Assembly (NCBI GenBank): GCA_032718475.1
Contig: JAUCBJ010001207.1
Location: 1-26,366 of the forward strand
Reading direction: 5' to 3'
Source: Nemertoderma westbladi
Taxonomy: Eukaryota; Xenacoelomorpha; Nemertodermatida; Nemertodermatidae
Length of the DNA: 26,366 nucleotides
Part shown: positions 9,046-17,332 of the stretch, piece by piece
Layout of the letters: each line of letters starts with the position of its first letter
How positions within the stretch are numbered: the stretch's first letter is position 1
The notes under the pieces: generated by a model
The model's database searches: none
What the model was told of the DNA's origin: nothing
The model's input: the letters and a program-made list of their open reading frames with translations, nothing else
Program-made: the position numbers and the translations under genes

Positions 9046-9104
9046 GGGGCTGTTGCGCTGTCAGTCAGAGAGGTAACAACCCATGGGGTAAGGATTTACC
9101 CATG
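9046..9104 (+). repeat. Dispersed repeat, inverted partner at 13018-13073
   Basis: GGCTGTTGCGCTGTCAG, CAGAGAGGTAACA and TGGGGTAAGGATTTACC occur in order here and as the reverse complement at 13018-13073, with few differences over about 56 bp. Just before it, 9017-9036 (GGTATTCTGGGTCAATGATC) resembles the 5' tip of the LINE copy ending near 16235. Confidence 0.75.
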
Positions 9105-9239
9105 GGGCGCTAACTATCAGATAGTCTGATACCAACTGTCAGACAGTCTTTTTCAACTATCAGATAAATGATCGCCCAGTTACAAGTTCCCTCATAGTTG
9201 TATTTTTTAAACCCCGAGTGTTGTTGACAGAGTCTGTTA

Positions 9240-9864
9240 CTTCCGAAATCGTTGATCGTGGTGCCAATGCCGGAATTCTGGCTTTGATTAAAAACACTGA
9301 ACTGCTGAACGATGGCGGAATCTACGAAACCCGGCCGGATTCCTAATCCGAGGAGGCGACGGAGTCAATTGAACGTAACAATGAAACGGTCGCGATGGAC
9401 TGATGGGAGTCTATTCAATGTATCCAGAACGATACGATGGCGGCGGAGTCTATTACAGTATTAAACACGCATTCAAAGCGATCAGATGATGGCGAAGTAA
9501 TCTACAAAACAGAGAACGACAGGAAGGCGATGGAGTTTCTGAGTTTATTAAACCCAGTAAGATGTGCATAGTGAAGCGATCGAGGCGGATAACAGAGTCT
9601 ATTACAGTATTAAACACGCAACCAAAGCGATCAGACGATGGCGAAGTAATCTACAAAACAGAGAACGACAGGAAGGCGATGGAGTTTATTAAACCCAGTA
9701 AGATGGTGCATAGCGAAGCGATCGAGACGGATAACGGAGTCTATTACAGAATTAAACCTGGAACGAAGACGGTGGAATCTATAGGCCTAAACCTGGAACA
9801 ATGCGAACAAGGCTACTCTAAAGTTAGACTAGACTGGTTTGTGAGATTAACTTGCCAATACTAA
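9240..9864 (+). pseudogene. Tandemly duplicated tyrosine-motif coding remnant
   Basis: Several frames here carry spaced tyrosine motifs in acidic context: NDGGIYETRPDS (ends in stop near 9345), GVYSMYPERYDGGGVYYSIK (about 9402-9464), DDGEVIYKTENDRKAMEF, and EAIETDNGVYYRIKPG. The last uninterrupted frame is 9562-9864, with an ATG at 9562. Two upstream copies share the same apparent +1 shift between the GVYYSIK and DDGEVIY blocks, so either the shift predates the duplication or one of the frames is spurious. No signal peptide, membrane span or known domain follows. The style recalls the cytoplasmic tail of the FReD receptor at 4986-6320 (EEGVYDVPDP). It could be a decayed tail exon of a related receptor, but homology is not proven. 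Confidence 0.4.
9425..9800 (+). repeat. Three-copy tandem repeat, unit about 142-149 bp
   Basis: The marker GAGTCTATTACAG recurs at 9446, 9595 and 9737. The first two units are almost identical over ATTAAACACGCA, AAAGCGATCAGA and GATGGCGAAGTAATCTACAA; the third has diverged after the marker. High identity implies recent duplication. Confidence 0.8.
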
Positions 9865-9869
9865 CTCAA

Positions 9870-10460
9870 TACAATTTGCTTTCTTCGAATTACTAATAAT
9901 ATGTTTTAATCTTAATAATAAATTATTCAACATCAATTATTTTATAAGTCTTGTCAATGTATAAGATTGGTAAAGACTAAAGAGCTAACTTTAGGAAGAT
10001 CTGCCTTATATTTTTAGAATTATTATAATTAATTTTTGTTATGTTTATAATGAATTGTATCTTTTGACAGACTACTTGATGTGCGACCATGATAATAAAA
10101 TTAAATGGTGCCGAAATATTTTCACTTACTTAAGTGCAGGGGGGGGGGGGGGCAATCAATATTCTTCCCTCTCCAGGTGAAAATCGACGCAAATAACAGC
10201 TTGTTTACTACTAAAATAAAACTGCATCATATTCTATAGGAAAAAACATTATAGGGGAAACTTTAGCAAGTTGTGTTTATTTTAGCCGATAGACAAGATT
10301 ACATGTTTACCAAGTTTGGCATAATTTAGTCAAAGATTGAATAAGTTACGATTTTAAATTATGACATTTAATTGTATTAATTCCAACATATGGAGTAAAG
10401 ATTTAAAATCAATTAATATATCGCTGCAATAAATTAATAAAATTATTTAATAAAAAGAGT
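9870..10460. other. No gene; G-tract and dispersed motif
   Basis: A run of 14 G lies at 10139-10152. At about 10303-10368, ACCAAGTTTGGCATAATTTA and the bases that follow match segments near 24467 and 25948 (ACCAAGTTTGG, then GAGTTATT and ACGTT-AAAATT), a dispersed repeat family. Otherwise nothing is seen. Confidence 0.5.
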
Positions 10461-10465
10461 TCATG

Positions 10466-11535
10466 TTAATCATTAGAGGGGGAGGGGTCGGTGAGCAGGT
10501 CTGCAAGGAACATTGCCGTACGTAACGCTGATATAGCTGGAGGGACGCCGGCGCACGCTCTATAGTGTACCGCACTGTCCGCTGTGGCCCCGCATAAGCG
10601 ACAGTGGCACTGTTCAGCTGGACGCCAGCAGCTGGGGGTCGCACAGAGTTTGTGGTGAAAACCGTTTGCGATGAGCTGACCAGCGGTGCGGCGCCGATAG
10701 CCAGTTAGATTAGCCGGGTCTATTTCAGACGTTTCGGGGTCGTCTACGACCGACAAGATTGCGGTTGACGAGGCGAATTTGCTATTACTGAACCAGAGTT
10801 TCCAATAGAAAGCCCGAATTCTATGGATGTGGTCCAGCTGTGCAATATTATTTTCCGAAGTGAAAACGCTGCATCCGTAGGATATAGAAGGGTAAATGAT
10901 GGCAAGCCATAATCGTTTTGCGGTCGTCATGGATACAACATTTAATTTAACTTTGGTAGCGAGGCGCATACAGCAGGCAATACCTTTACTATATAAATGG
11001 GCGTGGTGGCCACCGGGGCCATTTTTCGTTGATAGGACGACCCCTAGATATTCGAAGGTGGGTTGGAATTCTATTGGAGTACCGTTATACGTCAATATGT
11101 CATTGCGGCAGAGTCGACCGCCGTTTCGGAATTTTACTGCTTTTGTTTTCAGTATATTGACTTGTAGGTCGTTGCGGGAGCAATAGTCAGATAATTTATC
11201 CAAACCATCCTGGACTGTATCTATCGAGTCACCGGCAATTACGAGGTCATCAGCGTACATGATTACCAAGCAGGCAACTGCCATAATTGCTGCTGGTAAG
11301 TCGGCGACTAGAAGGCTGAACAATAAGGGGGAGAGTTTATCTCCTTGGACTACCCCTACAGTTTGGCTGATTGGTTCCAGAACGTACGGTCCAATACAAA
11401 GACATACAAAGTTAATCGCAATTAGCGCCCAAATAACACGTATGAACTTGCTGCTGACACCACAGGCTGATAACTTCTTGCAGAGAGTCTCTCTATTTAC
11501 CGAGTCGAACGCCTTTGTAAAGTCGACAGTAAATT
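10466..11535 (-). pseudogene. Non-LTR retrotransposon (LINE) reverse transcriptase, 5'-truncated
   Basis: The frame is open from about 11535 to the stop at 10466, about 355 codons. The track-style start at 11323 is only a TTG. In order it shows RT motif A (FTVDFTKAFDSV, about 11500-11535), motif B (VVQGDKLSPLLFSLL, about 11310-11350), and motif C (MYADDLVIAG, about 11235-11265). It then shows thumb-region blocks (FEYLGVVLS; IYPSISYGCSVF) and a C-terminal zinc-knuckle-like motif HCRLCG...HYRAC. LINE reverse transcriptases copy element RNA at nicked chromosomal DNA. The endonuclease, ORF1 and first RT motifs are missing, with in-frame stops just upstream of motif A, as expected of a 5'-truncated insertion. 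The catalytic YADD is intact, so this copy is fairly young. The clade is not assigned. Confidence 0.85.
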
Positions 11536-11544
11536 ATCAGTGGA

Positions 11545-11840
11545 GGGTGAAGGCGCTGGGCCAGGATTCAGTTATACTTGAATAAAGAATAGTGATTAAA
11601 CCAAGGGATACGCGATATATGACACTGCTGTATAAGTTCATTGAATGACTGTTGATTTCGAAACAATTAATTCAAAACTATATAAATGTTAATATAATGT
11701 TGGATTTTTTTTGTAATAATTAACAGATGAATTATATTTCATTAATTTATTTTTTTTATCTAATCACATTATTAAATAACGAAGCAAAGAAATAATACTA
11801 AGATTGAATATTTAATTGAAGGTACAGTACCGAATTGAAT
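11545..11840. other. No gene seen
   Basis: AT-rich flank of the truncated LINE. I see no coding potential, RNA gene or clear repeat. Confidence 0.5.
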
Positions 11841-11846
11841 ATTTGA

Positions 11847-12060
11847 ATGGGAGAATCTTTTAGGCTCGTTAAGCCAAGGAATGCCTGTTCACCACCATGG
11901 GTGATCTTCCACAGTAAACCCTTCCACTCTGTTTCCCAAGTTGCCTTGGTTCCCAATCGACCACTGAAGGATGGAAGCCGGGGTTGGGCTAGGCTGCAGC
12001 ATTTAAAGCACTGTGCCCAAACAGTACTGCCCCATCTAGGGATCGAACATTGAAAATTTA
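11847..12060. other. Uncertain repeat with tRNA B-box-like end
   Basis: A GC-richer block in AT-rich surroundings. Its right end reads, on the minus strand, GTTCGATCCCTAGATGGGGC, close to the Pol III B-box consensus. A 68-codon plus-strand frame (11847-12053) is present but not recognisable. It may be part of a SINE or a gene fragment; ends and A-box were not found. Confidence 0.3.
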
Positions 12061-12163
12061 AGATTGCATAAGATAGAGTATTGAATATTGAATATCTTCG
12101 GCCGTCATCCCGTTGGTGACTGCATTGGCAACCATTTCCACAGTTTCGATTGGTTTTGGCTCT

Positions 12164-12498
12164 TCAGTCCCCGAATAGACCGATGGTCGGCATGGTTGCT
12201 GTCCCCATGACTGAGGTTGCATTACCAACCAAAATTGCCATCTCCAGGCGTTGGAGCAGAAACTGGTGTGACCGCGGTTCGTGGGTGGCACTGTGGAGAC
12301 GAGCCCCGATCTCCCCAGGAAGGTGGATGTCTCTGGACCAGGGTGGCCAAAAGGTCTCAAAGGCCACGGGGTGAAATAAATGGCCCCGGTCCATTAGGTC
12401 GCGATATTTAGAGTTTTTAATGCGCTCCACCCCCTTAGCTGAGTGCCCCTCGGCAATGATGGTTTGTTGAAGGTGGCTGTGGGCCAGTGGTTCTAGTA
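12164..12498 (-). pseudogene. C-terminal fragment of a second LINE ORF2
   Basis: The minus-strand frame is open from about 12498 to the stop at 12164. It contains HSAKGVERIKNSKYRDL, HLFHPVAFETFWPPW, FLLQRLEMAILVGNATSVMG. This matches a common tail of animal non-LTR retrotransposon RT proteins, where the pattern is P-A-E-T-F-G-W-G, then Q-R-x-S-x-A-I-x-R-G-N-A-x-S-x-x-G. It has no ATG start and no RT core, so it is a fragment. It differs from the LINEs at 10466 and 15009. Confidence 0.65.
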
Positions 12499-12499
12499 A

Positions 12500-13010
12500 T
12501 AATTAACGCAAAGATATGATTAGGTAGGCCTACGTGATATTACTGTATTAATTTCTCAAACCAAACCTCCATTGACATCAAATATATCCAATTTCTCAAT
12601 CCATACTAATCGGTATGTAATAATGCAGTAATGTACACCTGTACACTGTAATGCAATACCGGTTATGTCAATGTCCAACCAAACAATGCATTGAGTGTTA
12701 TCGGACCAGCCTCCGATAAATGTTAGGCTAACGGCACCTCGCTCTGTTGCATCAGTTTTTGTAGTGGTCAGGTGGTCTAGTTCCAGGCTACCGGAATCCG
12801 TTATGCCTAGTGCATGATATAGAATCAGCACATCCTGACATCTGTGCAATTCCTGAACTCAGGCGAGCATTTTACAGATGGTGGTCTAATTTATATGGTC
12901 TTGTACAGCGAAACCGTGTATTATTTACAGATGTAGGCTAAATTTCGGGTCTTGTACCATGCACAGTACTGGTGGGCCTACACAGCTACTGCTATTTTGC
13001 CTAATACAGG
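12500..13010. other. No gene supported
   Basis: A 97-codon minus-strand frame (12556-12849) starts with TTG, not ATG, and has no recognisable motif. The palindrome GTAGGCCTAC lies at 12524-12533. Nothing else is seen. Confidence 0.5.
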
Positions 13011-13017
13011 TCCCAGA

Positions 13018-13073
13018 GGTAAATCCTTACCCCACAGGCTGTTACCTCTCTGTCTGACAGCGCAACAGCCCTC
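13018..13073 (-). repeat. Dispersed repeat, inverted partner of 9046-9104
   Basis: Reverse complement of the 9-kb copy, sharing GGTAAATCCTTACCCCA, TGTTACCTCTCTG and CTGACAGCGCAACAGCC. It directly adjoins the LINE-derived segment that begins near 13090. Confidence 0.75.
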
Positions 13074-13089
13074 TCTCGAAAATTGTCTG

Positions 13090-13583
13090 TCCAGGCAGAT
13101 AGTAATCTACCAATAATGGCTGGTCAGGAGTAGAATACTACTCTCATCTCCAATTTGAGCGCACTCCATTGCGAGCTGCATCTAGCAGCAGGGGTGGTAC
13201 AGGGCATGGCCCAGTAGATGAGCTGCAAAGCCAGTGGTGGGTCATGTGCTTCAGATTAGTTATGGGTGATATGCACCCTAACTGACTCAACTCATACACC
13301 CACCCTGTGGAATGGCAAACTATGGTGTGGTATTTGCCCCGAGAGCTGACTTGGTAAAAAAGCACCCCCCAACCCCCACTATGGATTACATTAGCAATGA
13401 GGAGGTTCCGGCAACTAGAGGTCAGTGGAATTACTAGACAGAATTGGCCTCACAGGCGTCAGTTATCTCCTGAGAAGCTGCCTGTCGCCCTCCCTACTGG
13501 AGAGAGAGCCGCCAATAATTCTGTGAGTCCCTTGGAGGCCAGATTGTGAGGTGGAGAGGGATTCTGGAATTGGAGGCTTTTTG
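13090..13583 (+). mobile_element. Partial LINE copy, 5' region, plus orientation
   Basis: This segment is an inverted copy of about 15520-16050. Shared blocks include TGGCTGGTCAGGAGTAGA, CACCCTGTGGAATGGCAAAC, GTATTTGCCCCGAGAGCTGA, ATGGATTACATTAGCAATG, CCTCACAGGCGTCAGTTA and GGAGAGAGAGC. Relative to the other copy it has small deletions and loses similarity at about 13583. Short minus-strand frames within it are artefacts. Confidence 0.75.
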
Positions 13584-13924
13584 ATGCACAGCTCCACAAG
13601 CCCCAAAATATATGTAACGCTACTATTATAATATGTGTTGTGTTCAGGTATATAGCCATTCAGATACACGGCTAGCCCCACTACTTATTCGTTCTGGTAA
13701 ATCTGATATTTGTATATAGTGTGCATATTTCTCCTATTGGTCGGCTCAGAAAGTCTGCACTCAAGATTCCAGATAGTGAGTAGTGTTGCTTTTGTGTTTG
13801 TGGGCCTTCATTGGCTACTACCTAGTGGCCGTCCTTCTGTGACCATTGTATTTATAGTTTAGATTTAGTTCATTTGTAGGCCTAACCTTCATATTATTAC
13901 CCTCAAAACCCCTAACTAGACACT

Positions 13925-14110
13925 GGTGCTTAGATCGTGGCTTTTCCAGTTAACATTATTCCACTTTGTATAAAACATGTGATGTGGTTGGAGAAAGCTG
14001 CTACTCAGCAGCAACCAATCGCGTTAATCCTGTTTAACACTGAGTCAATGAGAATGTAATATTGCTAACATGAAAAAGTTCAGGTTAACATTATTCCATA
14101 TCTCAGTATC
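13925..14110 (+). repeat. Hairpin-ended dispersed element, copy 1
   Basis: About 180 bp matching the reverse complement of 16740-16930. Both copies start with GTTAACATTATTCCA and end with a stem in which a TAATATTGCTAACATGAA-like arm faces a TTCAGGTTAACATTATTCCA arm. It could be a MITE or a structured SINE tail. Confidence 0.65.
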
Positions 14111-14114
14111 TGTA

Positions 14115-14320
14115 TTCACTAATCTATTAGGCCCTACACCTACCCTTGAGACTGGCCTTGTCTGTTTCATTATACAAGTTATACCGAAAGTATTCAGGCG
14201 ACAGGCAGAAGAACAGTAGGTACAGCAAAGCAAATTATTAAGAATTGAAGCAACAGTAATTACTGTAATCTAGTAGCCAATACCTAGGTTTTGTTAATTC
14301 AATACTTTAAGCCTTAAAGG
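14115..14320. other. No gene seen
   Basis: Short AT-rich interval with no recognisable content. Confidence 0.45.
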
Positions 14321-14329
14321 GGCCTTATT

Positions 14330-14500
14330 CTTTCTCATGGTACAGTAGTTACATGGCAGCATGGGAGCAGTAATGAGACGATTAAAAAAGTAGTGGAATG
14401 TAATTTATGCGATAATAAGTACACAACAACCTCTGTGTTATCGAGACACAAACAAAAAATTGATAAAAGGAGAACCAACAGTGAAACTAAACCATTTCCA
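14330..14500 (+). pseudogene. C2H2-like zinc-finger remnant
   Basis: A frame without an ATG reads VVECNLCDNKYTTTSVLSRH followed by KQKI. CxxC, 12 residues and the first His fit a C2H2 finger, and the hydrophobic at the finger's core is present. The second zinc His is missing (Ile where it belongs). After this the frame runs into unrelated sequence. It may be an exon fragment or debris from a finger-containing element. Confidence 0.4.
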
Positions 14501-14602
14501 CGTTGTCCAGCCTGCCAGCATTGTTCTTTTTGCTACTCGCGTTTCGGGAATGCTACAGACAGACCTTGGACCAATTGAATGGATAGGATGTAGCATTTGC
14601 AC

Positions 14603-14814
14603 GGGTGTAAACACTACGCCGACAACCGGCAACCACTGCCGATAACAGCAAATATGAAAATGTAACCTGAGTTCGTAACTCTCGTTTATTGTTTTGGTTA
14701 GACTAACCTTCCACTGTAACCTGTTCCTTTCCCTCAATTAATAAATAACATTAATTAGCTTTAATAATGGTTGTCGGCGTTGGCTGTCGGCGTTACGGCG
14801 TAGCATTTACACCC
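14603..14814. mobile_element. Small inverted-repeat element carrying a minisatellite-like unit
   Basis: The left arm at 14603-14627 (GGGTGTAAACACTACGCC, then GACAACC) is complementary to 14769-14814, which has an extra 18 bp inside its arm. The interior at about 14680-14745 is, on the minus strand, a diverged single copy of the 68-bp unit at 2281-2940 (GGGAAAGGAACAGGTTACAG and CTAACCAAAACAATAAACGA). This links the minisatellite to a dispersed element. Confidence 0.6.
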
Positions 14815-14959
14815 CATTTGCACGAAGTGGTTGGTATCATAAAAGTTGTGTGAATAAAACGCAACACGAGATTCGGGGTGATGAACTGATATGTGAGACC
14901 TGCATTTTTGCCCACATTGCATATTACTACGTGGCAAGTACTTCAATGAGATATTGTAT

Positions 14960-14978
14960 ACTACTACTACTACTACTA
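14960..14978. repeat. (TAC)n microsatellite, LINE 3' tail
   Basis: About six TAC triplets on the plus strand, i.e. (TAG/GTA)n on the LINE strand, directly beyond the LINE stop codon and a CAATGCAGCATGCCGATC block. A related tail occurs at 7757-7770. Confidence 0.75.
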
Positions 14979-15008
14979 GGATCGGCATGCTGCATTGCAG
15001 CTGCATTT

Positions 15009-15740
15009 TTAAGAATGCTGTGCCGGCTTGTCAACAAAATTGCACCGCCACAACTCCCTATCACCCATGACATTTGCTAGATCATCCGCATCTTTAAGGC
15101 CAGTGTCCTTTAAGATGCGTCTCAAGAAAGTCATGGGCTGTCCACCATGCTTATTCACTCCATGAGGCTGCCAAAGTACAAGATTATGCACTGGCTGGTC
15201 CTCACGGCGAAAGCAATGTCCTGCAAAGCGGAGGCGATTTTGTTCTAGTGTCAAGCTTGGGGGAACCAATGAGACACCTCCAATGTTATATAGTGTCTGG
15301 TTGGAGATGTGTGCATTGTACTTGACACAATGAACCCGGTGTAGCATTCTTGTGAATGTGCCATCCAGAGATTTGGTGTCCTCAGCAGTTAGCTTATCTG
15401 CCAAGGCAGTCAGCTCACCTTGTCGCATTGGGGACCCGAGTGTTAGGGTGTTTACTGAGGCTAGTCTACTGACTTGCCTCAGATTCACCAATGGCTTTGT
15501 TGGTCGGGGTGGAACATGAGAGTAGCCTCCAACTCCAGAATCCCTCTCCCCCTCACAATCTGGCCTCCCTGGTGACCCAGGGTTTGGGCCAGAAAGGTCC
15601 TCAGGAAAGGGACTCAAAGAATTGTTGGCTGCTCTCTCTCCAGTAGGGGGTGAGACAGGAAGCCGGTCAGGAGTTAACTGACGCCTGTGAGGCCGATTGT
15701 GTCCGGTAATTCCACTGGCCTCTCTAGTGGCCGGACCTCC
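15009..15740 (-). pseudogene. LINE ORF with fused N-terminal and C-terminal parts
   Basis: A minus-strand frame is open from about 15740 to the stop at 15009; no ATG start is supported (the apparent Met at 15617 is TTG). The C-terminal half is a classic non-LTR RT tail: SLDGTFTRML, RLRFAGHCFRREDQP, LVLWQPHG, LKDTGLKDADDL, DRELWR. The preceding proline-rich section ends with RLASVNTLTL...GELTALADKL, which resembles the very start of an AP-type endonuclease domain. The jump from there to the RT tail takes place at about 15370-15395, so most of the endonuclease and the RT catalytic core (no YADD) are gone without loss of frame. It cannot encode an active polymerase. Confidence 0.65.
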
Positions 15741-16259
15741 GCATTGCTAATGTAATCCATAGTGGGGGTTGGGGGTGCTTTTTTGCCGAGTCAGCTCTCG
15801 GGGCAAATACCGCACCCTGGTTTGCCATTCCACAGGGTGGGAGTCGCAATGGAGTCAGATATGAGGCCCATCACCCATATCTACTCTGGCACACATGACC
15901 CACCATTGGCTGTTGCAGCTCATCTGCTGGGTCATGCCCTGTACCCGTGCTGCCAGGTGCAGGTCGCAGTGAAGTGCTCTCAGAGTGGACATGAGAACAC
16001 TCTACTCCTGACCAGCCATTGGTAGATCACCATCTGCCTGGTCAGGCCATATACCCCTGCAGCCAAGTATATGGGTCCTTAATCCAGGACCAAGGGCGTC
16101 CTTATCCCAGAACGTAGGGGGTCCTAGTTACAGGACCAGATTTGCCCTAGTAAGAGGGTCTATGCAGCTACAGGTGGCACCTCCTTTATGCTGCATGGAG
16201 GTGGCAAGTTTTCTTGATCAATGACCTAGAATACCTGACCTGACCTGACTCGTACATAT

Positions 16260-16735
16260 GGAGGGAGCTCTACTAGCACTGATACTGCTCCCCCAGTGTA
16301 CATAACACCCTTATAATTATTATTGTGCTCTAAAGTTCTATAGTATGTACAATTATGTACATATATATTCAATATTCTACCTTTAATTACTATGAGTGCA
16401 ATCATATATACTGTATATAGACGGAAGAGAAATAAATAAATTGAATTGAAAAAAATATATATATATATATAATGCAGCTGCAATGCAGATGCAGATGCAG
16501 ATATTGTATAAGTACAGTATGTTTATTACTAAACCGGACTTAACTATAAATATTTCATTTACAGTTTACATCATTGTAATTAAACTAATCCACTTAAACT
16601 ACATACGTTTTTTTTCTTGCATCTGTGCATATATTATGCCTGGTATTGTACCATCAGACCATATAATATTTTATATGGCTTACTCGATTACTAACTGACT
16701 AACACTAGCAGGTAGCAGCTTAATTGCTGTAATAT
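16260..16735. other. No gene; AT and GCAGAT simple repeats
   Basis: (AT)n at about 16455-16471 and (GCAGAT)3 at about 16485-16502, preceded by an A-rich AATAAATAAATTGAATTGAA block that may be the tail of a retroposed sequence. Short frames on both strands are AT-rich noise. Confidence 0.5.
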
Positions 16736-16739
16736 CTGA

Positions 16740-16930
16740 TTACTTTGGAATAATGTCAACATGAACTTTTTCATGTTAGCAATATTCCATTCTCATTGAC
16801 TCTGTGTTAAACAGGATTAACGTGATTGGTTGCTGCTTAGTAGCAGCCCCTAGCAGGTTTCTCCAACCACATCACTTGTTTTATACAAAATGGAATAATG
16901 TTAACTGGAAAAGCCACGATCTAAGCACCC
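16740..16930 (-). repeat. Hairpin-ended dispersed element, copy 2
   Basis: Inverted copy of 13925-14110. Here the hairpin (about 16752-16797) pairs 18 of 20 bases around a 4-base loop. Small indels (an extra AGGGGCTG-like block) separate the two copies. Confidence 0.65.
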
Positions 16931-16939
16931 ATCTAACTA

Positions 16940-17330
16940 GACCTCATAAGAGAGATAAGATCTAAGAGGTCTAAACTATTATCTTACCTTCTTACATACT
17001 TACCTGCTTACCTTTTACATACTTACATAGTTAACATTGATTTATTGTTATCATTGCTGTTATTATCGTTGTTGCTCATTATGCATTAACATTGTTTAAA
17101 AGAAACATCTCGTTTTATTTACCACCATAATAGGTGAGTTGCTAACTTCGAGTATTGTCCTACAGGCGACAACGGTTCAAACGCATTGAGTGTGTATGAC
17201 ATCTAACACTGTAATATTATTTACCAACACGAACACAAGCATTCATAACAAACATATTTAAGATCAATGGAGTGGAATAAAATAACACTTAGCTTTGCAA
17301 TAAAACTTTGACTTTCAAATAATAAAATTA
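16940..17330. other. 5' flank of the coiled-coil ORF
   Basis: No LTR, primer-binding site or TATA box could be identified with confidence. The bases just before the ATG at 17333 (AAATTAAA) put A at -3, a good context. Confidence 0.4.
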
Positions 17331-17332
17331 AA

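Larger units (their letters stand above)
14960..16250 (-). mobile_element. Third LINE family, copy with internal deletion
   Basis: Read on the minus strand, this starts near 16250 (GGTATTCTAGGTCATTGATC, resembling 9017-9036). It passes through a GC-rich leader containing ATGGATTACATTAGCAATG (about 15740-15760), continues through a reading frame that ends at 15009, and closes with a (TAG)n tail at 14960-14978. The tail type and the presence of both ends suggest a nearly full-length but internally shortened copy. The inverted partial partner is at 13090-13583. Confidence 0.65.

Noticed and set aside
10896-11585. Plus-strand ORFs at 10896-11186 and 11259-11585
   Set aside because: They are antisense shadows of the LINE reverse transcriptase, whose minus-strand frame holds the RT motifs.
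12058-12411. Other frames over the 12-kb LINE tail (12058-12360 minus, 12150-12374 and 12217-12411 plus)
   Set aside because: Only the 12164-12498 minus frame shows the conserved LINE tail; the rest are shadows.
12556-12849. 97-codon minus-strand ORF
   Set aside because: It starts at TTG, has no motif I recognise and sits in repeat-rich DNA with a TAGGCCTA palindrome just outside.
13144-13681. Minus-strand ORFs within the partial LINE copy
   Set aside because: They run antisense to the LINE leader region and have no family match; the inverted partner shows the plus orientation is the element's own strand.
13948-14098. GTTAACATTATTCCA at both ends as a target-site duplication
   Set aside because: The second copy of the element at 16740-16930 carries the same motif at both ends, so it belongs to the element.
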